A DNA stretch of 64,000 nt from Blastococcus sp. CPCC 205250 (GTDB taxonomy: Bacteria > Actinomycetota > Actinomycetes > Mycobacteriales > Geodermatophilaceae), in NCBI RefSeq assembly GCF_019799925.1, contig NZ_JABGCG010000006.1, forward strand, positions 186,001 to 250,000, given 5' to 3'. Under the pieces are notes generated by a model. That model was not told where the DNA came from and did no database searches. It worked only from the letters and a program-made list of their open reading frames with translations. A program made the translations under genes and the position numbers. This document shows, piece after piece, positions 1 through 7,487 of the stretch (its first letter is position 1; each line of letters starts with the position of its first letter).

Positions 1-60
1 CTCCGTGCTCCCCACCGCCCGCAGGCCCGCGGTGGGTCCCCGCACGGGGCCGTGCACCAC

Positions 61-106
61 CCGGGGCGCCGGCCGGACGAGCTCGACCGTCCGGCCGGCG
101 CCCCGG
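61..106. terminator. Strong stem-loop, probable terminator of an upstream gene
   Basis: Two perfectly complementary 18-base arms (61-78 and 89-106) enclose a 10-base loop. No U-tract follows, as is common for actinobacterial hairpin terminators. It precedes the crotonase gene and probably ends transcription from a gene left of the window. Nothing else is recognisable in 1-177. Confidence 0.5.
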
Positions 107-177
107 TCGTGTCCGCAGCAGTCCCCACCGAACGACCGATCCCGGCACGGCGCCGGGCGGAGAGGCGGAGAGCACGG

Positions 178-1071
178 ATGGCCGAGTACCAGTTCATCAG
201 CACCGAGTCGATCGACGACGGCAGGATCCTCCGGATCAACCTCGACCGGCCGAAGCAGCGCAACGCGCAGAACCGCGGCATGCTCGTCGAGCTCGACCGG
301 GCGTTCACCGCCGCCGAGGAGGACGACACGGTCCGGGTCATCGTCCTGGGCGCCGAGGGGCCGGTGTTCTCCGCCGGCCACGACACCGGCTCGCGGCAGA
401 GCATCGCCGAGTGGATGCCCGGCCCCGACCAGCACCACAGCGTCACCGTCAACGGCGGCACCCGCACCGGCGCGGAGAAGCTGTACCTGCAGGAGTGGCA
501 CTACTACTTCCAGAACACCCGGCGCTGGCGCGACCTGCGCAAGATCACGATCGCCCAGGTGCACGGCAACGTGATCTCGGCCGGGCTGATGCTCGCCTGG
601 GCCTGCGACCTCATCGTCGCCGCCGAGGGCACGCAGTTCTCCGACGTCGTCGGGCAGCGGCTGGGGATGTGCGGCGTGGAGTACTTCGCCCACCCGTGGG
701 AGTTCGGCCCGCGCAAGACCAAGGAGCTGCTGCTCACCGGCGACTCGATCGACGCCGCGGAGGCCCACCGGCTGGGCATGGTGAGCCGGGTGTTCCCCGC
801 CGACGAGCTGGCCGACGGCACGCTGGAGCTGGCCCGGAAGATCGCCGCGCTGCCCACCGTGGCGGCCCTGCTGGCCAAGGAGTCGGTGAACCAGAGCGTG
901 GACAACATGGGCTTCCAGAACGCCCTGCGCGCGAGCTTCACCCTGCACGAGCTCAACCACGCCCACTGGGCGCAGGTCCACGACGACGGCTTCCCGGTCG
1001 GGCGCGCGGAGGACGGCATCCTCGGCCCGATCACCGACAAGCCCGCCGCCGCGAACGGGGTCCAGGCGTGA
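178..1071 (+). CDS. Enoyl-CoA hydratase/isomerase family protein (crotonase)
   Basis: 297 residues with the crotonase fold signature. The N-terminal strand/turn is followed by an oxyanion-hole segment (GPVFSAGHD, about residues 60-70) and a second segment (GNVISAGLMLAWACDL, about 130-145). Family members hydrate, isomerise or cleave acyl-CoA thioesters; the substrate cannot be told. I chose the ATG at 178 because a purine-rich stretch precedes it and the family alignment begins with MAEYQF; an in-frame upstream extension to 52 has no homologous content. The 3' end overlaps the thioesterase gene by GTGA, so the two are probably translated together and act on the same acyl-CoA pool. Confidence 0.85.
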   Translation: MAEYQFISTESIDDGRILRINLDRPKQRNAQNRGMLVELDRAFTAAEEDDTVRVIVLGAEGPVFSAGHDTGSRQSIAEWMPGPDQHHSVTVNGGTRTGAEKLYLQEWHYYFQNTRRWRDLRKITIAQVHGNVISAGLMLAWACDLIVAAEGTQFSDVVGQRLGMCGVEYFAHPWEFGPRKTKELLLTGDSIDAAEAHRLGMVSRVFPADELADGTLELARKIAALPTVAALLAKESVNQSVDNMGFQNALRASFTLHELNHAHWAQVHDDGFPVGRAEDGILGPITDKPAAANGVQA

Positions 1072-1913
1072 GCGGGACGACGACCGACCGGCCGACGGTC
1101 GACGACGTCCTGCGGGTCCTCGAGCTGGAGGAGACCGGCGAGGGCGGCTACGTCGGGCAGTGCCTGGCCACCGAGGGACCGGTCGTCGCCGGCGCGCAGA
1201 TGATCGCCCAGGCGATCGTCGCCGCGACCGCCCGGGCCGGGGGCAAGCGTGTCACCTCGGTGCACTCGACGTTCGCCCGGACCGGCCGGGCCGACCAGCC
1301 CGTGACGCTGGCGGTCGACCGGTTCCACGAGGGGCGGTCGCTGGCCAGCACCACGGTGACCGTCAGCCAGGGCGACCGGAAGCTGGCCCGCTGCCTGCTG
1401 CTCCTCGGCGCCGACGAGGCCGACGTCATCCGCCACGGCAGCCCGCCGCCGGCCACGGGCGGTCCCGACGCGGCGCCCGCCCAGCCCAGCCACCTGCAGG
1501 GGCACGAGCAGCGCACCGTGGACGGGGTCGACGTCTTCGACCCCGCGCTCGTCGGGCCGCCGGAGCTGCGGTACTGGTCGCGCTGGGCCACTGACCGCAC
1601 CGAGCGGGAGGTCTCCCAGGGTCTGCTGGCCTGGGCCAGCACGAACTCCTTCCTGGGTGCGGCCATGCGCCCGCACGAGGGGGTCGGGCTGTCCCGGGCG
1701 CACCGCGACCTGTCCACCGGCGTCCTCAGCCACGCGCTGTTCTTCCACGACGACGTCGCCGCGGGGGAGTGGCTGCTGTACTCGGTGCGGAGCACCTTCA
1801 CCGGGGGCGGCCGTGCCTTCGGCGTCGGCGAGGTCTTCACCGAGGACGGCCGGCTCGTGGCCACCTGCACGCAGGAGTCCATGATCCGGCCGATGACCGG
1901 CGGGGCGCTGTGA
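1068..1913 (+). CDS. TesB-like acyl-CoA thioesterase (double hotdog)
   Basis: 281 residues starting at a GTG that overlaps the hydratase stop. The double-hotdog thioesterase II layout is visible: an N-terminal hotdog (about 25-110) and a C-terminal hotdog (about 165-275) ending in the conserved TQESMIRP-type segment. TesB enzymes hydrolyse acyl-CoA to free acid and CoA in the cytoplasm. The family motif LDHxxxFH reads LSHALFFH here, so the usual catalytic Asp is Ser. Activity may be altered or the substrate unusual. The second TesB gene of the window (57094-57897) keeps the Asp. Confidence 0.78.
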   Translation: MSGTTTDRPTVDDVLRVLELEETGEGGYVGQCLATEGPVVAGAQMIAQAIVAATARAGGKRVTSVHSTFARTGRADQPVTLAVDRFHEGRSLASTTVTVSQGDRKLARCLLLLGADEADVIRHGSPPPATGGPDAAPAQPSHLQGHEQRTVDGVDVFDPALVGPPELRYWSRWATDRTEREVSQGLLAWASTNSFLGAAMRPHEGVGLSRAHRDLSTGVLSHALFFHDDVAAGEWLLYSVRSTFTGGGRAFGVGEVFTEDGRLVATCTQESMIRPMTGGAL

Positions 1914-1935
1914 CCCGTCCCTGACCCGTCGCGCA

Positions 1936-1972
1936 CCGCGGGAGCCGGGTCCCCGGGGCCCGGCTCCCGCGG
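1936..1972. terminator. Hairpin terminator after the hydratase-thioesterase pair
   Basis: Perfect 14-base arms (1936-1949 and 1959-1972) with a 9-base loop begin 22 bases after the thioesterase stop codon. The rest of the 1914-2185 gap shows nothing recognisable. Confidence 0.65.
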
Positions 1973-2185
1973 CGTCCGTGGCCTCCGCGGCCGGCACGCA
2001 CGTGACCTCTCCGAGACCTGACGACAGCACCGCGTAGTGGGCCGGGCACGGCCCGCTGGACTACGCCGGTGTGGTTCGGGGGGGCGCCGGCGGGGCGTCC
2101 CGGCACAACCGGTCTCTGCGAGTGTCTGGCTCACCGGGTCCCGCGGGGCCCGGCCGTGTCGGCCAGGGGGACCAGGGGGCGCCGG

Positions 2186-3025
2186 ATGTCGCAGTGGAGG
2201 CAGGCAGCAGGGGACGCCGCAGCGCCGGGGGAGGCGTCGGCACCCGGAGGGCTCGACGGACTGCTCGGCACCGGCCCGGCGTTCTCGGGCGCGCTGCGCG
2301 GCTACGACCGGCTCCAGGTCGACAACTACGTCGCGTGGGCGGAGTCCGAGATCGCCCTCGCCCGGCGGGAGGTCGACCACGTCCTGAGCCGCTACGCGGC
2401 CTGCTCGGGCGACCTGCAGAACGCCCGCCTCCGGCTCGCCCAGGTCGCCCGCGACCGCGAGACCGCCGACGGTCGCGGCCGCGCCGAGGAGGTGCTGGCG
2501 CGCGCCGTCCACGAGGCCGAGGCGTACACCGCGGCCACGGTGGCCGACGCGCTGGAGGAGGCCGAGCAGATCGGCGCCGAGGCGCGGGCCGAGGCCCAGG
2601 CCCGCCTGGAGAAGGTCGAGGCCATCCGCCAGGCCGCGGTCGCCGAGCGCGACACCGCGCGCGTCGAGGCCCGCGGGCTGCGCGGCGAGGCCGCGGCGGT
2701 CCTCAGCGCCGCGCGGGAGGAGGCCGCGGCCGTGCTCGCCGCGGCACGGGAGGAGGCGGCCGGGCTGCTGGCCGCCGCCCGGGAGCGCAGTGCCGAGGAC
2801 GACGCCCGTGCCCGCCGGGAGCGCGCGTCCGCCGAGGCCGCCGCGGTGGCGCGGCTGGCCGGGGTCCAGGCCGACGTCGACGACCTGCGCCGCCAGCGGG
2901 ACGAGGTCCGGCAGTCGCTGCGCCGGCTCACCGGCCAGCTGGAGGACGTGCTCTCCTCGGTCACCGCGACCCTGCCCCCCGAGCTCGTCGTCCTCGCCGA
3001 CGACCGGCACGCCGTCGCCTCCTGA
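2186..3025 (+). CDS. DivIVA-like coiled-coil protein
   Basis: 279 residues. Residues about 30-60 (SGALRGYDRLQVDNYVAWAE) resemble the N-terminal DivIVA/Wag31 segment, in which RGYD and QVDN-type residues lead into a coiled coil. The rest is a long Ala/Glu/Arg-rich helix (about 60-265), with near-identical heptad-like repeats around AAREEAAAVLAAAREEA. DivIVA proteins mark poles or septa and scaffold cell-wall synthesis; this one is not Wag31 itself by sequence, and its role is unknown. The ATG at 2186 follows a G-rich ribosome-binding site. It stands alone, flanked by hairpins on both sides. Confidence 0.6.
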   Translation: MSQWRQAAGDAAAPGEASAPGGLDGLLGTGPAFSGALRGYDRLQVDNYVAWAESEIALARREVDHVLSRYAACSGDLQNARLRLAQVARDRETADGRGRAEEVLARAVHEAEAYTAATVADALEEAEQIGAEARAEAQARLEKVEAIRQAAVAERDTARVEARGLRGEAAAVLSAAREEAAAVLAAAREEAAGLLAAARERSAEDDARARRERASAEAAAVARLAGVQADVDDLRRQRDEVRQSLRRLTGQLEDVLSSVTATLPPELVVLADDRHAVAS

Positions 3026-3056
3026 CGGCGGTCACGCTCCGTGCCGTCCGGGGCCG

Positions 3057-3073
3057 CCCGGGGTCTCCCCGGG
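3057..3073. terminator. Hairpin after the DivIVA-like gene
   Basis: CCCGGGG and CCCCGGG arms with a 3-base loop lie 32 bases after the stop codon, ahead of the promoter for the riboswitch transcript. Confidence 0.4.
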
Positions 3074-3128
3074 GGTCCCGGGGACGCGTGTGGCGAGATC
3101 CGTCACGCAGCGGATTCGGCCCCCGGCA

Positions 3129-3158
3129 TTGTCACGACCGGGTAACGGCACCTACCGT
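3129..3158 (+). promoter_or_regulatory. Putative promoter of the riboswitch transcript
   Basis: TTGTCA (3129-3134), an 18-base spacer and TACCGT (3153-3158) fit an actinobacterial housekeeping promoter. The predicted start near 3165 is about 40 bases before the ydaO fold. Confidence 0.45.
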
Positions 3159-3204
3159 GGCTGCGTCCGGTCGGTCGTCTCCTCCCCATCCGGGGAGTTC
3201 GGCC

Positions 3205-3365
3205 GGACGCCGCCGAGTCGCGACCGCCCCCGCGGGCGCGAGCCGGGGACCCACCGCAGTACTGGGGTGAATCCCTCCTCCCGAGCCCTGCTCGCGAGGT
3301 GGGTAGGGCGTCTTCCCTCCCGAACCCGTCAGCTAACTCGGTAGGCGGCCGTGGAAGAAACGGAG
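3205..3365 (+). promoter_or_regulatory. Cyclic di-AMP (ydaO/yuaA) riboswitch
   Basis: The conserved ydaO blocks appear in order: CGCCGAGTCGCGACCG at the 5' side, GAGCCGGGGACCC, TGGGGTGAATC, GGTAGGGCGTCTTCC, CGAACCCGTCAGCTAAC and GGTAGGCGG...GGAAG at the 3' side. This class binds cyclic di-AMP and, in actinomycetes, commonly controls cell-wall lytic or resuscitation-type genes, usually as an OFF switch. Here it lies in the long leader of the transglycosylase gene at 3584. The exact ends are estimated. Confidence 0.88.
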
Positions 3366-3387
3366 AGTTCTCGCATGTCCTGCCTCC

Positions 3388-3498
3388 GGGCACCAGCGGC
3401 CCGCAGGTGCCGCCGACCGCGCGCTCAGCTCGTCTAGCCCGCCGACCGGCCGACACCTGCTCCGCCCCCGGGCCGGCGCCTCCGGCGCGTCCCGGGTC
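3388..3498 (+). promoter_or_regulatory. Leader hairpins, candidate expression platform of the riboswitch
   Basis: GGCACC (3389-3394) can pair with GGTGCC (3406-3411). An overlapping GCAGGTG (3403-3409) can instead pair with CACCTGC (3454-3460), so the two pairings exclude each other. A compact GC hairpin follows (CCCGGG 3467-3472 with 3491-3496, plus GGCGCC with GGCGC inside). This looks like an antiterminator/terminator switch, by inference. Confidence 0.4.
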
Positions 3499-3583
3499 CC
3501 CCGAAGACACCAGCACCGCCCCAGTCCGCTCCCCGGGAGCAGGCGGCAGGCGCGTGCGCACTCTCCCTCGGAGTCCTCCCCGC

Positions 3584-4405
3584 ATGTCCTCGCGCCACAT
3601 CGCCCGTTTCCGCCGTGCCGGCTCGCCGCTGGGCACCCGCCGTCCGGGCTTCCTGCTCGCCGCTGCCGCCGCCGGCGGCGTCCTGGTCAGCGTCCTGGCC
3701 ACCGGTGAGGGCCCCGCGTCCGCCGACGCCGCCCCCGTTCCCGAGTCGGTCAGCGTCGCGCAGGCGCTCGGCATCGTCGAGGGCGTGGCTCCGGCCGCCG
3801 CCTCCTCGCCGGACCTGGACCCGCTGGGCGACCTGGCCGCGACGCGCTCCGAGCGCGGTGCCGCCGCCTTCGGCGCCGCCCAGGCGCAGCAGGCCGCCGA
3901 CCAGGCCGAGCTCGACCGGCTCGCCGCCGAGGCCGCCGCAGCCGAGGCCGCCGCCCGGGCCGCCGCGGAGGCCCAGGCCGCCGCCGAGGCGCAGGCCGCT
4001 GCCGAGGCGCAGGCCGCCGCCGCTGCCGCCGCCGCGGCCGCCGAGGCCCCGCGCAGCACCGCTCCCGCACCGGCTCCCGCACCCGCGGCCGCGGCCGCGC
4101 CGTCCTCCGGCGGCGGGCAGGGGTCCTTCAAGGACTACGCCCTGGCGCAGGTCGGCAGCGCCTCGGAGTTCTCCTGCCTCGAGCGGCTCTGGGGCCGGGA
4201 GAGCGGGTGGAACCCCAACGCGCAGAACCCGACCAGCACCGCCTACGGCATCCCGCAGTTCCTCGACTCGACCTGGGCCGGCACCGGCATCGCCAAGACC
4301 AGCAACGGCTACCGCCAGATCGACGCCGGGCTCATCTACATCGAGAACCGCTACGGCAGCCCCTGCGGCGCCTGGGCCCACTCGCAGTCCACCGGCTGGT
4401 ACTGA
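3584..4405 (+). CDS. Secreted lytic transglycosylase-like protein under ydaO control
   Basis: 273 residues. An Arg-rich n-region and hydrophobic core (about residues 22-40) ending near ASADA form a signal peptide. An Ala/Glu/Gln-rich, probably helical stretch follows (about 90-155), then an Ala/Pro linker, then a C-terminal SLT/lysozyme-like domain (about 175-273). The likely catalytic Glu is in GRESGWNP (about residue 206), followed by the typical AYGIPQFL segment. It should cleave glycan strands of peptidoglycan outside the cell. Two cysteines (in SCLER and PCGAW) may form a disulfide. The start at 3584 gives a proper signal peptide and follows a GGAG. An in-frame start further upstream would run through the leader and is unlikely. 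Confidence 0.85.
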   Translation: MSSRHIARFRRAGSPLGTRRPGFLLAAAAAGGVLVSVLATGEGPASADAAPVPESVSVAQALGIVEGVAPAAASSPDLDPLGDLAATRSERGAAAFGAAQAQQAADQAELDRLAAEAAAAEAAARAAAEAQAAAEAQAAAEAQAAAAAAAAAAEAPRSTAPAPAPAPAAAAAPSSGGGQGSFKDYALAQVGSASEFSCLERLWGRESGWNPNAQNPTSTAYGIPQFLDSTWAGTGIAKTSNGYRQIDAGLIYIENRYGSPCGAWAHSQSTGWY

Positions 4406-4445
4406 GGGAGGACCCCGCCGCCCCCCACGCCTCGCGAGCTCGGCG

Positions 4446-4467
4446 CGGGCCCCCGCGCGGGGGCCCG
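4446..4467. terminator. Hairpin after the transglycosylase gene
   Basis: A perfect inverted repeat, CGGGCCCCCGC against GCGGGGGCCCG, 40 bases after the stop codon. Confidence 0.5.
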
Positions 4468-4492
4468 ACCGGCGGGTGATGGGGTGGGGGGC

Positions 4493-5137
4493 GTGAGTCC
4501 CGCTCCGGTGCCCGCCGGCTTCGTCCGCGCCCACACGGCGGTGCGGCGCCCGTCCTCGGTCCCCGAGGTGCGCCTGCACGTGGCCGACGACGTCGTCGCC
4601 CTCTGGGAGGCGATGGAGGTCTCGGCCGGCGGCGCCGGGGACGCCCCGCCCTTCTGGGCGGCGGCGTGGCCCGGCGGGCAGGCCCTGGCCCGGTTCGTGC
4701 TCGACACCCCCGACGTCGTCGCGGGGCGGTCGGTGCTGGACCTGGGCTCGGGCAGCGGCCTGGTCGCCGTCGCCGCCGCCCTGGCCGGTGCGTCGCGGGT
4801 GCTGGCCAGCGACGTCGACCCGTTCAGCCGGACGGCGGTCGGGGTCAACGCGGGCCTCAACGGGGTGCGCGGCATCGGCGTCCTCGGCGACGTCCTCGGC
4901 CACCCGGTGCCGCAGGTGGACGTCGTCCTGGCCGGCGACGTCTGCTACGACCGCGTGATGACCGAGCGGGTGCTGCCGTTCCTCGACCGGGCGCGGGCCG
5001 CCGGGTGCGCGGTCTACGTCGGCGATCCCGGCCGGCCCTACCTGCCGCACGAGCGGCTGGTGGAGGCGGCGGTGTACGAGATCGCCGAGACGGAGGGTCC
5101 CGGGCTGCGCCGGACGACCGTGTGGCACCTGCCCTGA
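4493..5137 (+). CDS. Class I SAM-dependent methyltransferase (Nnt1/ETFB-KMT-like)
   Basis: 214 residues. SAM-binding motif I is VLDLGSGSGLVAVAAA (about residues 80-95), followed by an acidic LASDVDP loop and a DVVLAGDVCYD segment. PPFWAAAWPGGQALARF upstream is typical of the family that includes lysine methyltransferases of ETF-beta and ribosomal proteins. The product probably methylates a protein side chain; the target is unknown. The GTG at 4493 has GGTGGGGGG just upstream and is preferred over the ATG at 4484. Genes on both sides are independent units. Confidence 0.72.
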   Translation: MSPAPVPAGFVRAHTAVRRPSSVPEVRLHVADDVVALWEAMEVSAGGAGDAPPFWAAAWPGGQALARFVLDTPDVVAGRSVLDLGSGSGLVAVAAALAGASRVLASDVDPFSRTAVGVNAGLNGVRGIGVLGDVLGHPVPQVDVVLAGDVCYDRVMTERVLPFLDRARAAGCAVYVGDPGRPYLPHERLVEAAVYEIAETEGPGLRRTTVWHLP

Positions 5138-5151
5138 CGGGGGAGGGCCCC

Positions 5152-5170
5152 GCTCGACAGCGTGTCGAGC
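5152..5170. promoter_or_regulatory. EthR-type operator overlapping the ethR promoter
   Basis: GCTCGACA (5152-5159), GCG, TGTCGAGC (5163-5170): a perfect palindrome with 8-base arms. Its core TCGACA-SCG-TGTCGA recurs in front of ethA. The putative -10 TAGCGT at 5185-5190 lies 15 bases downstream, so bound repressor would cover the -35 region. Confidence 0.75.
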
Positions 5171-5197
5171 CGCTCGACGCCAGGTAGCGTCCGGTCC

Positions 5198-5845
5198 GTG
5201 GCCACCGCCGAGGACCCGGCTCCCGGGCGCAGCCGGCGGGTGCGCCGCCCGACCGGCGACGACCGGGAGCGGGCGCTGCTCGCCACCGCCGAGCAGCTGC
5301 TCGAGCAGCGGCCGCTGGCCGACATCTCCGTCGACGACCTGGCCCGCGGCGCCGGGATCTCCCGCTCGACGTTCTACTTCTACTTCGCCTCCAAGGAAGC
5401 GGTCGTCCTCGCACTGCTGGACCGGGTGGTGGCCGAGGCACGGGCCGCGCGCACCGCCGCCCTGGCCGGGGCGACCGGCGCCCGGGACGCCTGGCGGGCC
5501 GCGCTGGTGACGGTCCGGGACACCTTCCGCGACCACCGCGCCCTCACCGCCGCGGCCACCGAGCTGCTGGCGGCCAGCCCCGAGGTGCAGTCGCTGTGGT
5601 CGGCGGTGATGGAGGACTTCGTCACCGAGACCGCCGCCGCCATCGAGGCCGAGCGGGCCCGCGGCGCGGCGCCGCCCGGGCCGGCGGCCCGCGACCTCGC
5701 CGTCGCCCTCAACTGGATGAACGAGCGGGTCATCCAGGTCTCGGTGTCCGGGCGGGGACCGGGCCTGGCCGAGGACGACGTGCTCGACGTGCTGCTCACC
5801 GTCTGGCTCCGCACGATCTACGGCACCGACGCGGTTCCCGGCTGA
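5198..5845 (+). CDS. ethR: TetR-family repressor EthR
   Basis: 215 residues. The N-terminal helix-turn-helix (about residues 20-65) contains RRPTGDDRE, PLADISVDDLA and GAGISRSTFYFYFASKEAV, nearly identical to Mycobacterium EthR, and the C-terminal half keeps LNWMNER. EthR is a dimeric TetR repressor that controls the Baeyer-Villiger monooxygenase gene ethA. Here ethA follows on the same strand instead of being divergent. I chose the GTG at 5198; an upstream GTG at 5162 falls inside the operator. A -10-like TAGCGT ends 7 bases before this GTG, so the mRNA may be leaderless. Autoregulation is likely from the operator at 5152. Confidence 0.9.
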   Translation: MATAEDPAPGRSRRVRRPTGDDRERALLATAEQLLEQRPLADISVDDLARGAGISRSTFYFYFASKEAVVLALLDRVVAEARAARTAALAGATGARDAWRAALVTVRDTFRDHRALTAAATELLAASPEVQSLWSAVMEDFVTETAAAIEAERARGAAPPGPAARDLAVALNWMNERVIQVSVSGRGPGLAEDDVLDVLLTVWLRTIYGTDAVPG

Positions 5846-5922
5846 CCGGCGCGGGTCGACGCGGGTCGGCGCGGGTCGGCGCTGTCGGCGCTGGTCGGCG
5901 CAACCTTGGGTCCGACACGTCG

Positions 5923-5948
5923 TTGAGCCACTCGACACCGTGTCGACA
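5923..5948. promoter_or_regulatory. EthR-type operator and promoter region of ethA
   Basis: TCGACAC-C-GTGTCGA (5932-5946) is a perfect palindrome sharing the ethR-operator core. GTCGTTGAGCCACTCGACAC around it resembles my recollection of the mycobacterial ethA-ethR intergenic operator. A plausible promoter (TCGACA 5943-5948, 17 bases, CACCAT 5966-5971) overlaps the palindrome. Confidence 0.75.
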
Positions 5949-6005
5949 ACGGCGTCGGCACGGTGCACCATGCGTGGGAGAGCCACACCGGAGAGCGGGA
6001 GCCCG

Positions 6006-7487
6006 ATGACTGCAGAGCACGTCGACGTCCTCATCGTCGGGGCCGGCCTGTCCGGCATCGGCGCGGCCTGTCACCTCGAGGAGGAGCGGCCCGGCACCAG
6101 CTACGCCGTCCTGGAGGCCCGCGCGGCGATGGGCGGCACCTGGGACCTGTTCCGCTACCCCGGCATCCGCTCGGACTCGGACATGTTCACGCTCGGCTAC
6201 TCGTTCCGGCCGTGGACCGACCCCCAGTCGATCGCCGACGGCGCCTCGATCCGGCGCTACGTCGAGGAGACCGCCCGCGAGTACGGCGTCGACTCCAGGA
6301 TCCGCTACCACCACCGGGTGCTGGCCGCCGAGTGGTCGTCGGAGGAGGCGCGCTGGACGGTCACCGCCGAGCGCACCGACACAGGTGAGCAGCTGACGCT
6401 CACCTGCTCCTGGCTGTCGGTCTGTTCCGGCTACTACCGCTACGACGAGGGCTTCACCCCGCGGTTCGAGGGGGCGGAGACCTTCGGCGGTCAGGTCGTG
6501 CACCCCCAGCACTGGCCCGAGGACCTCGACGTCACCGGCAAGCGGGTGGTCGTGATCGGCAGCGGCGCCACCGCCGTCACGCTGGTGCCCAGCCTCGCCC
6601 CGCAGGCCGAGCACGTGACGATGCTCCAGCGCACGCCCACCTACGTCGTCGCGCTGCCCGGCCGGGACGCGCTGGCCGAGTCGCTGCGCCGCCGGCTGCC
6701 CGAGCGCGTCGTCTACCCGGTCGTCCGGTGGAAGAACGTGCTGGTGTCGATGGCCTCGTACCAGCTGTCCCGCCGCCGGCCCGCGCTGATGAAGAAGGTG
6801 CTGCGCAAGGCCCAGGTGCAGCAGCTGCCCGCCGGCTACGACGTCGACACGCACTTCACCCCGCCCTACGACCCGTGGGACCAGCGGCTGTGCGTCGTCC
6901 CCGACGGCGACCTCTTCCGCGCCATCCGGCAGGAGCAGGCGTCGATCGTCACCGACCGGATCGTCCGCTTCGACGAGACCGGCATCGTGCTGGCGTCCGG
7001 CCGGCACCTGGACGCCGACGTGATCGTCACCGCCACCGGCCTGAACCTGCTGCCCATCGGCGGCATGACCCTGAGCGTGGACGGGGCGCCGGTCGAGCTG
7101 TCGGAGACCGTCTCCTACAAGGGGATGATGGTGTCCGGGGTCCCGAACTTCGCGATGACCATCGGCTACACCAACGCCTCCTGGACGCTGAAGGCCGACC
7201 TCGTCGCCCGCTACGTGTGCCGGCTGCTCGAGCACATGGAGCGCAACGGCTACGACGTCGTCACCCCGCTGGCGCCGGCCGACCCCGAGCGCGAGCCGTT
7301 CCTCGGCCTGACCTCCGGCTACGTCCAGCGCAGCCTCGCCGCGCTGCCCAAGCAGGGCGGCCGGGCGCCGTGGAAGCTCTACCAGAACTACATCCGCGAC
7401 GTGCTCCTCATGCGCCGCGGCCCGGTCGAGGACGAGGGCATCCGCTTCTCCCGCCGCCAGCCCGCGCGCGTGCAGGCGGCCGCCTGA
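6006..7487 (+). CDS. ethA: FAD/NADP-dependent Baeyer-Villiger monooxygenase EthA
   Basis: 493 residues, the usual EthA length. FAD-binding GAGLSGIGAA sits at about residue 12. The MGGTWDLFRYPGIRSDSDM block, the Baeyer-Villiger fingerprint FGGQVVHPQHWP (about 163-174) and NADP-binding GSGATAV follow. In mycobacteria EthA oxygenates ketones to esters and activates ethionamide-type thioamides. The physiological substrate here is unknown, possibly ketones or ketone lipids. The ATG at 6006 follows GGAGAGCGGGAG. The downstream SDR gene overlaps the stop by one base, so both are probably induced when EthR leaves its operator. Confidence 0.92.
   Translation: MTAEHVDVLIVGAGLSGIGAACHLEEERPGTSYAVLEARAAMGGTWDLFRYPGIRSDSDMFTLGYSFRPWTDPQSIADGASIRRYVEETAREYGVDSRIRYHHRVLAAEWSSEEARWTVTAERTDTGEQLTLTCSWLSVCSGYYRYDEGFTPRFEGAETFGGQVVHPQHWPEDLDVTGKRVVVIGSGATAVTLVPSLAPQAEHVTMLQRTPTYVVALPGRDALAESLRRRLPERVVYPVVRWKNVLVSMASYQLSRRRPALMKKVLRKAQVQQLPAGYDVDTHFTPPYDPWDQRLCVVPDGDLFRAIRQEQASIVTDRIVRFDETGIVLASGRHLDADVIVTATGLNLLPIGGMTLSVDGAPVELSETVSYKGMMVSGVPNFAMTIGYTNASWTLKADLVARYVCRLLEHMERNGYDVVTPLAPADPEREPFLGLTSGYVQRSLAALPKQGGRAPWKLYQNYIRDVLLMRRGPVEDEGIRFSRRQPARVQAAA

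Noticed and set aside
504..2030. Long open frames opposite the crotonase and thioesterase genes
   Set aside because: They are antisense shadows caused by high GC content; they show no family signal and low-complexity Arg/Pro/Ala composition.
3434..6058. An 874-codon minus-strand frame across riboswitch, ethR and ethA
   Set aside because: It runs antisense through well-supported genes and regulatory sites and has no recognisable domains.
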